DNA from: Gammaproteobacteria bacterium
GTDB lineage: Bacteria; Pseudomonadota; Gammaproteobacteria; UBA6429; Thiohalophilaceae
NCBI GenBank assembly: GCA_029880425.1
Contig: JAOUOK010000006.1
Location: forward strand, 1 to 14,116
Length of the DNA stretch: 14,116 bases
Reading direction: 5' to 3'
Part shown: positions 7,952 to 14,116 of the stretch, one piece after another
Layout of the letters: every line of letters starts with the position of its first letter
Numbering within the stretch: the first letter of the stretch is position 1
Made by a program: the position numbers and the translations under genes
Notes under the pieces: model-generated
Database searches by the model: none
Told to the model about the DNA's origin: nothing
The model's input: only the letters and a program-made list of their open reading frames with translations

Positions 7952-9118
7952 TTAAGCTAATACTACGGGTAATTCCTGCATTAAAGCGGCTTTAGCTTCA
8001 ACAGCTTTCCCAACTAAGGCAAAACCCTGTAGCCTGTTATCCTGATCGACAAACCGTGCATCAATACCGTCTTCATCCTGTTTAACCTGCCACTCACCTT
8101 TTACTTTAGTTGCTGGCACAACAGCCACGACTGAGCATGACGGTGTCTTAACCAGTACAGGCATTGCCGGGTATGTCACTTCTGTTAGTTCCCCATCCAG
8201 GCTTTTTGCCAGGGCACGCGCAGCATTCATTAACGGCATGACAAAAGGTAAAAACAAGCCGGCTACTTCCGCGCAGTCACCAAGTGCAAATATATCCTTA
8301 CAATTTGTTTGCAGAGATTGATTCACCACGATGGCCTTATTAACTTCAATTCCCGCTTCTTGTGCTATTTTAATGTTCGGTCGTAAGCCAATGGCAGAAA
8401 GCACAACATCAACCTCAAGACATGTACCACTTTCTAAATTGATATTAAAAACTGAATTATTAAAATTGACTTGCTTCGGTTTGTCACCCAGATGCCAGTT
8501 GATACCCGTATTGGCTAATGCTTCTTTCAGATAGTTTGCGGCTTGTTCGGGTAACAGGCGATTAAGTGGTTGATGTGCTGAACCAATAACCGATACTTCA
8601 TAATCAGAAAGAATTAAATCATTAGCAAACTCACAACCAATGAGTCCTGCACCAATGATCGCAATTTTTTTCTTATCTCTTATAGCATCCCTGAAAGCAG
8701 CATAACTTTTAAGATCATTAACCGAATAAATTTTGTCACTAGCATTTCCAGCAACGCTCAAAATTGTTGCCGCGGCACCCAGCGCCAGAACTAGCTGGCT
8801 ATATTTTAACGACTCATTTTTATTGGTATAAATAACATGATTTTCAGGTTCAATTTTTTCAACACGAGTATGATTTAATATTTTTGCATTAAGATCATCA
8901 GCCATCTTCTTTACATCGGCGATGGGAAGATCCTGCGCTGTTTTACTTTTTGCCAATGCATTAGATAACATGGGTTTTGAATAAAAATCGGCCGCATCAT
9001 CGGCAATAATCACCAGTGCCGTGTCAGAATTTAACTTACGAAATTCACGCGCAACGTTATAACCTGCTAAACCACTGCCAATGATAATGATGGGATCTTT
9101 GCTGGCCAAAAGACTCAA
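7952..9118 (-). CDS. rubB: Rubredoxin-NAD(+) reductase, FAD-dependent
   Basis: A 388-residue flavoprotein resembling Pseudomonas rubredoxin reductase (RubB/AlkT type) along its length. It passes electrons from NAD(P)H through FAD to rubredoxin in the cytoplasm. The FAD-binding Rossmann motif is GSGLAG (14-19), the NAD(P)H-binding one GAGLIG (156-161), and the second FAD contact is [10 protein letters not shown] (277-285). The [11 protein letters not shown] segment (47-57) is also typical. The start is a TTG at 9116-9118 overlapping the TGA of the rubredoxin gene (9115-9117) as TTGA. This implies translational coupling; GGAAG lies upstream inside the rubredoxin coding end, and no upstream ATG fits. 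Rubredoxin systems feed alkane hydroxylases, oxygen- or NO-reducing enzymes, or peroxide defence. No such partner is present here, so the final acceptor is unknown. Confidence 0.93.
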   Translation of the reverse strand: MSLLASKDPIIIIGSGLAGYNVAREFRKLNSDTALVIIADDAADFYSKPMLSNALAKSKTAQDLPIADVKKMADDLNAKILNHTRVEKIEPENHVIYTNKNESLKYSQLVLALGAAATILSVAGNASDKIYSVNDLKSYAAFRDAIRDKKKIAIIGAGLIGCEFANDLILSDYEVSVIGSAHQPLNRLLPEQAANYLKEALANTGINWHLGDKPKQVNFNNSVFNINLESGTCLEVDVVLSAIGLRPNIKIAQEAGIEVNKAIVVNQSLQTNCKDIFALGDCAEVAGLFLPFVMPLMNAARALAKSLDGELTEVTYPAMPVLVKTPSCSVVAVVPATKVKGEWQVKQDEDGIDARFVDQDNRLQGFALVGKAVEAKAALMQELPVVLA

Positions 9119-9282
9119 GCTATTTCTTCCATTTCAAAATCAGATTTACCTACACCACAATCCGGACAGATCCAGTCATCCGGAATATCATCCCAGCGGG
9201 TACCCGGTGCGATACCTTCAGCCGGTAAACCTGCAGCTTCATCATAGATAAAATCACAAATAAGACATTTCCATTTCTTCAT
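9115..9282 (-). CDS. rubA: Rubredoxin
   Basis: A 55-residue small iron protein whose single Fe is held by four cysteines: CLIC (Cys6, Cys9) and CPDC (Cys39, Cys42). The surrounding [29 protein letters not shown] and GKSDFE are standard rubredoxin. A longer in-frame start exists at 9321, but I chose the ATG at 9280-9282. It gives the normal family length, places the first CxxC at residue 6, and has an AGAGG Shine-Dalgarno nine bases upstream (9292-9296). It is the first gene of a two-gene operon with its reductase, whose TTG start overlaps this stop. The leader would be about 127 bases if the FNR-type promoter proposed upstream is right. Confidence 0.95.
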   Translation of the reverse strand: MKKWKCLICDFIYDEAAGLPAEGIAPGTRWDDIPDDWICPDCGVGKSDFEMEEIA

Positions 9283-9415
9283 ACAACTCAACCTCTTAAT
9301 TAATACTAAGTATCCATACATAGTAAGGCTAAAGATTTAAAATTCAAATAATGAAAAATAAACTTTATGTAAATTAAATCATGGCCGATAAAAATAAATA
9401 CATAATATCGGTTTG

Positions 9416-9457
9416 AGTTTATTCTCAGGAGAAGCTATATTTTTTGATGTTAATCAA
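9416..9457 (-). promoter_or_regulatory. Candidate class II FNR/ANR-dependent promoter of rubA-rubB
   Basis: On the minus strand TAAACT (bases 9421 to 9416) fits a sigma-70 -10 element (four of six, including the key A and final T). If transcription starts at 9409, the centre of the FNR-type box (9450.5) lies at exactly -41.5, the classic class II activator position. The mirrored plus-strand position toward the HDOD gene offers only TCTAAG (9479-9484), which lacks the two key -10 positions. This is inference from spacing only. Confidence 0.5.
9444..9457. promoter_or_regulatory. Perfect FNR/ANR-family binding site
   Basis: TTGAT-GTTA-ATCAA at 9444-9457 is an exact match to the TTGAT-N4-ATCAA consensus bound by FNR, ANR and related oxygen-sensing CRP-family regulators. 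It lies in the divergent region, 162 bases from the rubredoxin start and 91 bases from the HDOD start. A perfect palindrome at this place is unlikely to be chance, but the bound regulator is not shown. Confidence 0.75.
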
Positions 9458-9547
9458 AACACGTGACGTGGCTTCATTTCTAAGAAAAAATCTCAACAAA
9501 AAACCTGGACTTAAATAACTGCACTAAAAACATGGGGTTAAGTAACG

Positions 9548-10408
9548 ATGTCGACAGCTGAAATACAGGATTTAGTTAATAGCGCCAGCAACTTAATTTC
9601 ACTTCCTGAAATTTCTTTTCGGGTAAATGAGTTGGCTAATGATCCTGACTCTACTGCTGAAGATATGGGTAAAGTCATATCACAAGATCCCGCACTTGTT
9701 GTACGCATGTTAAAGATTGCTAACAGTGCTTACTACGGCTTATCCACTGAAGTCGATACCATTTCCCGTGCTATTGCGATACTTGGTACCAATAAAATTC
9801 GCGACCTGGTTTTATCAACCTCAACCAGCCAGGCTTTTGAAGGTATCCCTAACGATCTCATCACCATGCAAGACTTCTGGCATCATAGTTTATACTGTGG
9901 TTTATTAGCCCAAATCCTGTCCAAGAAAAGTAAAAAGGCAAATTCAGAATCAATCTTTATTGCAGGCCTTTTGCATGACATTGGGCAACTTCTGATGTTT
10001 AACCAGCTACCTGAAAAATCACACGAAGCTATCCTGCTATTGATGGAAGGCACTGAAGACTTAGATACATTTGAAGCAGAGCGACATGTTTTTGGCTTTG
10101 ATCATATGCAGGTCGGTGCAGCATTAATAAAAAGCTGGAAACTATCACCTGTTTTACAAGAGTGTGTTGAATTTCATCATGAACCGCTTAAAGCCAAAAA
10201 TTTTCCTGCAGAAGTTGCCTTAATCAATATCGCTAACGCTGTTGCCGTTATGGCTGACTTTGATTCCATGAGTGAAGATGATGAAGTTCCAAAAATTGAT
10301 CCCCGTTCCTGGGAATTAACCGGTTTATCAAAAGCCGATCTTCCGGAAGCCATTAAACAAGCACAACAAGAAATAAATGAAATTGAATCTGTGCTCTTTC
10401 CTTCTTGA
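9548..10408 (+). CDS. HDOD-domain signalling protein
   Basis: A 286-residue cytoplasmic protein made almost wholly of an HDOD domain, a relative of the HD phosphohydrolase fold common in proteobacterial signalling. The family core is seen from LPEISFRVNEL (19-29) through VISQDPALVVRMLKIANSAYYG (43-64) and AIAILGTNKIRDLVL (75-89). Histidines that could sit in an HD-like pocket are HH (112-113), HD in AGLLHDIG (143-144), His186 in GFDHMQVG and HH (210-211). Many HDOD proteins lack enzyme activity and act as adaptors; activity here is not established. No GGDEF, EAL or receiver domain is attached. The gene is monocistronic in appearance, with a 190-base gap after it. GGGG lies 13 bases before the ATG, a weak ribosome binding site. 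The upstream FNR-type box might also act on it. Confidence 0.9.
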   Translation: MSTAEIQDLVNSASNLISLPEISFRVNELANDPDSTAEDMGKVISQDPALVVRMLKIANSAYYGLSTEVDTISRAIAILGTNKIRDLVLSTSTSQAFEGIPNDLITMQDFWHHSLYCGLLAQILSKKSKKANSESIFIAGLLHDIGQLLMFNQLPEKSHEAILLLMEGTEDLDTFEAERHVFGFDHMQVGAALIKSWKLSPVLQECVEFHHEPLKAKNFPAEVALINIANAVAVMADFDSMSEDDEVPKIDPRSWELTGLSKADLPEAIKQAQQEINEIESVLFPS

Positions 10409-10534
10409 TTTTCAATTAAGCATTTTATAATTTTCTTATGAGGGTTATGGGTCAACACCTATAAGCTCATTTCACAAATACACCTAAAATATGTACACTA
10501 TAGGTATCCTCCTAAATTTTTTTACCTTAAGTTT

Positions 10535-10564
10535 TTGACGTAAGCTGCCGTAACAAATAGTAAT
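10535..10564 (+). promoter_or_regulatory. Candidate sigma-70 promoter of the exported-protein/rhodanese operon
   Basis: TTGACG (10535-10540, five of six to the -35 consensus) is followed, at a spacing of 17-18 bases, by TAGTAAT (10558-10564), a serviceable -10. This would start transcription about 30 bases before the ATG at 10599. The rest of the 190-base gap holds a 7-base inverted repeat, ACCTATA (10457-10463) and TATAGGT (10499-10505), of unknown meaning, and no clear terminator for the HDOD gene. Confidence 0.5.
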
Positions 10565-10598
10565 TGTTAATTTTTTATCATTAGACTGGGTTTAAAAA

Positions 10599-11006
10599 AT
10601 GACGATAATGACGATTTGTTTTAATAAAATCTTATTCGCACGCAAAAAAGCTCAATGCTTGGTTTTCGCGTTTCTATATTTATCTATTGCATCACTCACG
10701 CATGCTGATCTTTATATTACAGATGATTATCTCAAAGGCCTTGATGCTGAGCTTAAAAATGCTGAAAAAGAGCAAGCAACAAGTAATACTACCGAAAATC
10801 AAAAAACGACTGCAGCAGATATCAATAAAGCCGTGCAATCCCGCTTTAACTTTGAAAACTTACTTCGTACCAAGCACCAAACAAGTTTTGTTCTTTACAC
10901 CAAGTTATCAACCAGTGATCGTATTCTTATCTATGAACAGTTTAAATCATCAAAAAATATAGCCCAGGCAAAACAAACAATTATTAAAAAGTTCGAATCA
11001 CGTTAA
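10599..11006 (+). CDS. Small exported protein of unknown function, 135 residues
   Basis: Not recognised. The N-terminus reads as a Sec signal peptide with a long basic n-region (KILFARKK), a hydrophobic core (LVFAFLYLSIASL) and cleavage after THA (residue 36). The mature protein of about 99 residues begins DLYITDDYLKGL. It has a charged, Gln/Thr/Asn-rich, probably helical middle (about 42-75) and ends in a basic helix-like tail (AQAKQTIIKKFESR). It has no cysteine in the mature part and no known motif. A second ATG three codons in (10608) is an alternative start that keeps the signal peptide. It lies 43 bases before the rhodanese-like gene on the same strand, with a promoter upstream of it and a terminator after the rhodanese, so the two are probably co-transcribed. 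Confidence 0.72.
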   Translation: MTIMTICFNKILFARKKAQCLVFAFLYLSIASLTHADLYITDDYLKGLDAELKNAEKEQATSNTTENQKTTAADINKAVQSRFNFENLLRTKHQTSFVLYTKLSTSDRILIYEQFKSSKNIAQAKQTIIKKFESR

Positions 11007-11049
11007 TTTTTATAAAAAAACACCTGTTATTTCACACAAGGAAGCCTTT

Positions 11050-11760
11050 ATGAAAATACATTTTATTACTCGCACATTAGGCTCATTATTAACCCTGACA
11101 TTACTCTCGTTTAGCAGTGTTACTTTTGCGCTTGATGTAAATATTACGGAAAAAATCCCATATGTTGCTGTACAACATAAAGGACAAACTGTTCGTATCG
11201 AGAGAATCCAGGATCAAAATCATCATCTAACGGGAAGCTTTGCAAAAACTTCACGTAAGTGCCCACCCTTTTGTATTCAACCCATGATTGTTGCACCCGG
11301 AGTCGAAACTTTTGGTGAACTGGAAGTGCTTGATTTTATTGAAACACAAGTTAAAACTAATAAAGGACTGTTAATCGATGCACGTACACCATCGTTTCAT
11401 AAAAAAGGAACAATTCCTTTATCTATCAATCTTCCCTTTACCACTTTTTCTTTAAATCGAGATGATAAGCGTTTAATTGCCGCGATGAAAATTCTTGGTG
11501 TTGAACGTAGAACAGAAAAACTCGATGGCTACTGGACTGATCTAAAAGACATTACAGGTATAGAAAAAAAACCTAATCCCTACTGGGACTTTAGTGCTGC
11601 GAAAGAACTTACTCTCTGGTGTAATGGAATGTGGTGCGGGCAATCCCCACGTGCCATTGAAGGACTGCTAAAGCATGGTTATCCTGCCAGTAAACTTCAT
11701 TATTACCGTGCAGGTATGCAGGGCTGGAAAATTCTTGGGCTCTCTGTCACAGTTCCATAA
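11050..11760 (+). CDS. Periplasmic rhodanese-like protein
   Basis: A 236-residue protein with a Sec signal peptide (cleavage probably after TFA, residue 27). A rhodanese domain fills the C-terminal half: LLIDARTPSFHKKGTIP (107-123), the active-site stretch WCNGMWCGQSPRAI (190-203) and the closing YYRAGMQGWKILGL (218-231). Cys191 is the expected sulfur-carrying residue, with Cys196 in the same loop. Upstream is CPPFC (Cys71, Cys75) followed by IQPM, a pair often seen in this exported rhodanese group and perhaps a disulfide or metal site. Rhodaneses move sulfane sulfur between thiols, thiosulfate or cyanide. In an organism with soxA, a periplasmic one could handle sulfur intermediates, but this is inference. 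A good AAGGAAG ribosome binding site lies about seven bases before the ATG, which supports this start. A strong terminator ends the operon. Confidence 0.88.
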   Translation: MKIHFITRTLGSLLTLTLLSFSSVTFALDVNITEKIPYVAVQHKGQTVRIERIQDQNHHLTGSFAKTSRKCPPFCIQPMIVAPGVETFGELEVLDFIETQVKTNKGLLIDARTPSFHKKGTIPLSINLPFTTFSLNRDDKRLIAAMKILGVERRTEKLDGYWTDLKDITGIEKKPNPYWDFSAAKELTLWCNGMWCGQSPRAIEGLLKHGYPASKLHYYRAGMQGWKILGLSVTVP

Positions 11761-11783
11761 AAATAAAAACTGTATGCTTTTAA

Positions 11784-11814
11784 AAGGCAGCCTAAAAGCT
11801 GCCTTGATTTTGTT
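11784..11814 (+). terminator. Intrinsic terminator after the rhodanese-like gene
   Basis: AAGGCAGC (11784-11791) and GCTGCCTT (11798-11805) form a perfect eight-base stem with loop CTAAAA, followed by GATTTTGTT. It starts 24 bases after the rhodanese stop. The following 200 bases up to hslV hold only the hslV promoter and no gene I can support. Confidence 0.9.
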
Positions 11815-11960
11815 AAATCATCCCCCCCATTTATACTTACAAAAACCTGCCAAGTACCCTTCAATCATACTGAATTAGCATTTTCTATCCTGTCCTTTCA
11901 ATTTACCCACTCTAAATTAATGCTAAGTATTTGATTAACCAATCATTACTCTGTTTCGAT

Positions 11961-11989
11961 TTGTTCCCACTCCACTGCGGGTGTACAAT
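11961..11989 (+). promoter_or_regulatory. Candidate sigma-70 promoter of hslVU
   Basis: TTGTTC (11961-11966) and TACAAT (11984-11989, five of six to the -10 consensus) are separated by exactly 17 bases, with TG directly before the -10. Transcription would begin near 11996, leaving a leader of about 58 bases before the GTG start. In E. coli hslVU is heat-shock controlled, but I see no convincing sigma-32 -35/-10 pair here. Confidence 0.5.
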
Positions 11990-12053
11990 CGGCGCCCTTA
12001 ATTTAATTAGCTATGGCTAGTAATTATCAAAATTCCTTTGAAGGAGCCCCATC

Positions 12054-12593
12054 GTGGAACAATATCGAGGTACTACCGTCCTTTCAGTTCGTCGCGGCAA
12101 TAAAGTAGTTATTGGCGCAGATGGTCAAGCGAGCCTGGGCGATACCGTCATGAAAAGTAACGTACGAAAAGTACGCCGTTTATATAATGATAAAGTTATT
12201 GCCGGTTTTGCAGGTGGTACGGCTGATGCCTTTACCCTGTTTGAGTATTTTGAAGCCAAGCTGGAAAAGCACTCCGGTCAACTGGTTCGTGCTGCCGTGG
12301 AAATGGCTAAGGATTGGCGCACAGACCGTACCTTGCGTCGTTTAGAGGCTCTACTTGCCGTTGCTGATGCAGAGGCTTCCCTCATTATTTCTGGAAATGG
12401 AGACGTGATAGAGCCTGAACACGGAATTATGGCTATTGGCTCGGGTGGCAATTACGCGCTTGCCGCAGCTCGCGCACTCATCAAAAATACCGAGCTAGAT
12501 GCTAAAGAAATTACAACCGAGGCCTTGAATATTGCCGGCGATATCTGCATCTATACTAATCACAATTTAGTATTCGAAGAATTGGAATTTTAA
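12054..12593 (+). CDS. hslV: ATP-dependent protease subunit HslV (ClpQ)
   Basis: The proteasome-like peptidase of the HslUV complex, 179 residues, forming two stacked hexamer rings in the cytoplasm that degrade proteins unfolded by HslU. The catalytic N-terminal threonine is Thr7 in [10 protein letters not shown], so a six-residue propeptide must be removed; E. coli HslV loses only its Met. The conserved body includes [53 protein letters not shown] and DICIYTNHN. The start is GTG at 12054, supported by AAGGAG (12041-12046) seven bases upstream and by the propeptide form common outside the enterics. hslU begins two bases after its stop, so the two are co-translated in order. Confidence 0.97.
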   Translation: MEQYRGTTVLSVRRGNKVVIGADGQASLGDTVMKSNVRKVRRLYNDKVIAGFAGGTADAFTLFEYFEAKLEKHSGQLVRAAVEMAKDWRTDRTLRRLEALLAVADAEASLIISGNGDVIEPEHGIMAIGSGGNYALAAARALIKNTELDAKEITTEALNIAGDICIYTNHNLVFEELEF

Positions 12594-12595
12594 AC

Positions 12596-13936
12596 ATGTC
12601 TCAAATGACTCCCCGCGAAATTGTTCACGAACTTGATAAACATATCGTCGGCCAGGCCGCTGCAAAACGTGCTGTTGCTATCGCCCTGAGAAATCGCTGG
12701 CGCCGTAGCCAGGTGGCTGGAGATTTACGCAATGAAATCACGCCAAAAAATATATTAATGATCGGCCCAACCGGTGTCGGTAAAACAGAAATTGCTCGTC
12801 GCCTGGCAAAACTGGCCAAAGCACCCTTTCTTAAAATTGAGGCGACTAAATTCACCGAGGTGGGTTATGTTGGTCGTGATGTTGAATCCATTATTCGTGA
12901 CTTGATGGAAATTTCACTCAAACTCACGCGTGAAACAGCAATGGAAAAAGTGAAAACACGCGCACAAGATGCCGCGGAAGAACGTATCCTGGATATCCTG
13001 CTACCACCGGCGCGTGATTTTAGTACTGATGATGCCTCGTCTGAAAATAAAAATGAGAATCCTACCCGGCAGAAATTCCGCAAAAAATTACGTGAAGGTG
13101 AGCTTGACGATAAAGAAATCGAAATAGAAATCAACGTACCGCAAATGGGCGTTGAAATTATGGCACCACCCGGCATGGAAGAAATGACCAGCCAGTTACA
13201 GGGCATGTTTCAGAACCTCGGTTCGAATCAAACCAAGCGCACGCGTAAAATGGAAATCAAGCACGCTTTTAAATTGCTGATTGATGAAGAAGCCGCAAAC
13301 CTCATCAATGAAGAAGAAATCAAGGAAGATGCTTTAAACAATGTTGAACAACACGGCATTGTTTTCCTCGATGAGATGGACAAAATCGCCAAGCGCGGTG
13401 AAACCAGTGGTGCCGATGTATCTCGTGAAGGGGTACAACGTGACTTATTACCTTTAGTAGAAGGTTCAACGGTTTCAACCAAATACGGCATGGTCAAAAC
13501 CGATCATATTTTATTTATCGCTTCCGGCGCTTTTCACCTGACTAAGCCTTCGGATTTAATCCCTGAGCTACAAGGCCGCTTTCCCATTCGTGTAGAACTT
13601 GATGCATTGACCTCGGATGATTTCATGCGCATCCTGGTTGAACCTGATGCATCACTGACTGAACAATACCGTGCCTTACTGGCCACCGAAGAAGTGACGT
13701 TGGAGTTTGCCGATGACGGAATCCGCCGTATTGCAGAAACGGCTTACCAGGTAAATGAGCGAACTGAAAATATTGGTGCACGTCGTTTACACACAATACT
13801 TGAACGCCTGCTCGAAGATATTTCATTTACCGCGTCAGATAAAAGTGGTTCAGAAGTGAAAATCACTGCAGAATATGTGGATGAAAATATTTCTGAATTA
13901 GCGCAGGATGAAGACCTCAGCCGTTACATTTTATAG
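12596..13936 (+). CDS. hslU: ATP-dependent protease ATPase subunit HslU (ClpY)
   Basis: The AAA+ unfoldase of HslUV, 446 residues (E. coli HslU has 443). It recognises, unfolds and threads substrates into HslV using ATP. Motifs in order: HIVGQ start of the AAA+ module (16-20), Walker A GPTGVGKT (57-64), pore loop GYVGRD (90-95), the charged intermediate domain (about 110-240, with the DDKEIEIEI stretch), Walker B IVFLDE (255-260), then [30 protein letters not shown] and the sensor-2 region [12 protein letters not shown]. The C-terminus EDLSRYIL is the tail that inserts between HslV subunits to switch on the peptidase. Full length and intact. Confidence 0.98.
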   Translation: MSQMTPREIVHELDKHIVGQAAAKRAVAIALRNRWRRSQVAGDLRNEITPKNILMIGPTGVGKTEIARRLAKLAKAPFLKIEATKFTEVGYVGRDVESIIRDLMEISLKLTRETAMEKVKTRAQDAAEERILDILLPPARDFSTDDASSENKNENPTRQKFRKKLREGELDDKEIEIEINVPQMGVEIMAPPGMEEMTSQLQGMFQNLGSNQTKRTRKMEIKHAFKLLIDEEAANLINEEEIKEDALNNVEQHGIVFLDEMDKIAKRGETSGADVSREGVQRDLLPLVEGSTVSTKYGMVKTDHILFIASGAFHLTKPSDLIPELQGRFPIRVELDALTSDDFMRILVEPDASLTEQYRALLATEEVTLEFADDGIRRIAETAYQVNERTENIGARRLHTILERLLEDISFTASDKSGSEVKITAEYVDENISELAQDEDLSRYIL

Positions 13937-13940
13937 ATTC

Positions 13941-14011
13941 AACCACAGAGGCACACATGGCTAATTAAAAAGCTCTATTAAACTCTGTGTCCCCGTGGTT
14001 TAATTTTTTTT
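13941..14011 (+). terminator. Long hairpin terminator after hslU, possibly a dispersed repeat
   Basis: AACCAC (13941-13946) pairs with GTGGTT (13995-14000). After A-C mismatches the stem continues with GGCACA (13950-13955) against TGTGTC (13986-13991), counting one G-T pair. A T-rich run (14001-14011) follows, so it should act as a terminator for hslVU. CCACAGAGGCACA-type inverted repeats recur in many proteobacterial genomes, so this may be one copy of such a family. Confidence 0.75.
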
Positions 14012-14025
14012 ATTAGGAACTCTCT

Positions 14026-14116
14026 ATGCCAAAACCTACAGATATTAAACTCCACCAGGCTTCACGTGTACTTGAAGTGACTTTTAATGATGGAAAAACA
14101 TTTAACTTACCGGTTG
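14026..14116 (+). CDS. DUF971 (gamma-butyrobetaine hydroxylase-like N-terminal) protein, 3' truncated by window edge
   Basis: Only the first 30 residues lie in the window: MPKPTDIKLHQASRVLEVTF, then NDGKTFNLPV. The pattern of IKLH, SRVLEV, F-x-DG and LP matches the start of the DUF971 domain, a small domain also found at the N-terminus of gamma-butyrobetaine hydroxylases. Stand-alone DUF971 genes often follow hslVU in proteobacteria, which supports the call. AGGA lies nine bases before the ATG. The function of the stand-alone form is uncertain. The end of the gene is outside the window. Confidence 0.8.
   Translation, partial: MPKPTDIKLHQASRVLEVTFNDGKTFNLPV

Noticed and set aside
9283..9321. 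Longer rubredoxin with start at 9321
   Set aside because: It adds 13 residues not typical of rubredoxins, and the good AGAGG at 9292-9296 serves the ATG at 9280-9282 instead.
9381..9416. An 11-codon ORF between rubA and the HDOD gene
   Set aside because: Too short, without a ribosome binding site, and it overlaps the proposed rub promoter on the other strand.
10457..10505. ACCTATA/TATAGGT inverted repeat as the HDOD terminator
   Set aside because: The loop is 35 bases and no T-run follows, so it does not look like an intrinsic terminator.
11675..11878. 67-residue ORF over the end of the rhodanese gene
   Set aside because: It is an out-of-frame shadow of the rhodanese coding region and runs through the terminator hairpin.
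12047..12052. CCCCAT as a sigma-32 heat-shock -10 before hslV
   Set aside because: It lies between the Shine-Dalgarno and the GTG start, so transcription would begin inside the gene, and no CTTGAA-type -35 lies at the right distance.
12865..13206. 113-residue minus-strand ORF inside hslU
   Set aside because: It is antisense to well-conserved hslU codons, with a Ser/Arg-rich composition typical of shadow frames.

Overview
The window comes from an AT-rich gammaproteobacterium that is very probably a sulfur oxidiser. UvrD, HslV and HslU read like gammaproteobacterial orthologues. The 3' end of a soxA-like gene (thiosulfate-oxidising SoxAX cytochrome) enters at the left edge. A perfect FNR/ANR-type operator suggests life across changing oxygen levels. 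No CRISPR, tRNA, rRNA, insertion sequence or phage gene was seen.

Layout, left to right. (1) 1-1371: the soxA 3' end and, convergent to it, a Tat-dependent lipoprotein of the TakP/DctP TRAP-transporter solute-binding family; a bidirectional hairpin terminator separates them. (2) 1577-4456: a large membrane-bound PAS-PAS-GGDEF-EAL protein for cyclic-di-GMP turnover. (3) 4457-5283: an AT-rich stretch of poorly conserved material, with a probably frameshifted small lipoprotein gene and a secreted 130-residue protein of unknown function. (4) 5284-7938: uvrD (DNA helicase II, minus strand), divergent from a stand-alone histidine phosphotransfer (HPt) protein. (5) 7952-9282: rubredoxin and rubredoxin reductase, translationally overlapped on the minus strand. 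They are divergent from an HDOD-domain signalling protein (9548-10408), and a perfect TTGAT-N4-ATCAA box lies between them. (6) 10599-11760: two exported proteins in a likely operon, one small and unknown, the other a periplasmic rhodanese-like protein; a strong terminator follows. (7) 12054-13936: hslV-hslU, the ATP-dependent HslUV protease, then a hairpin terminator and the 5' end of a DUF971 gene cut by the right edge.

Three themes recur: sulfur and redox chemistry (soxA, rhodanese, rubredoxin pair), signal transduction (GGDEF-EAL, HPt, HDOD), and housekeeping (uvrD, hslVU). The signalling proteins lack obvious partners here. I see no clearly new multi-gene system. The best leads are the FNR-type site whose spacing fits a rubredoxin promoter, the unknown exported protein paired with the rhodanese, and the decaying lipoprotein gene.
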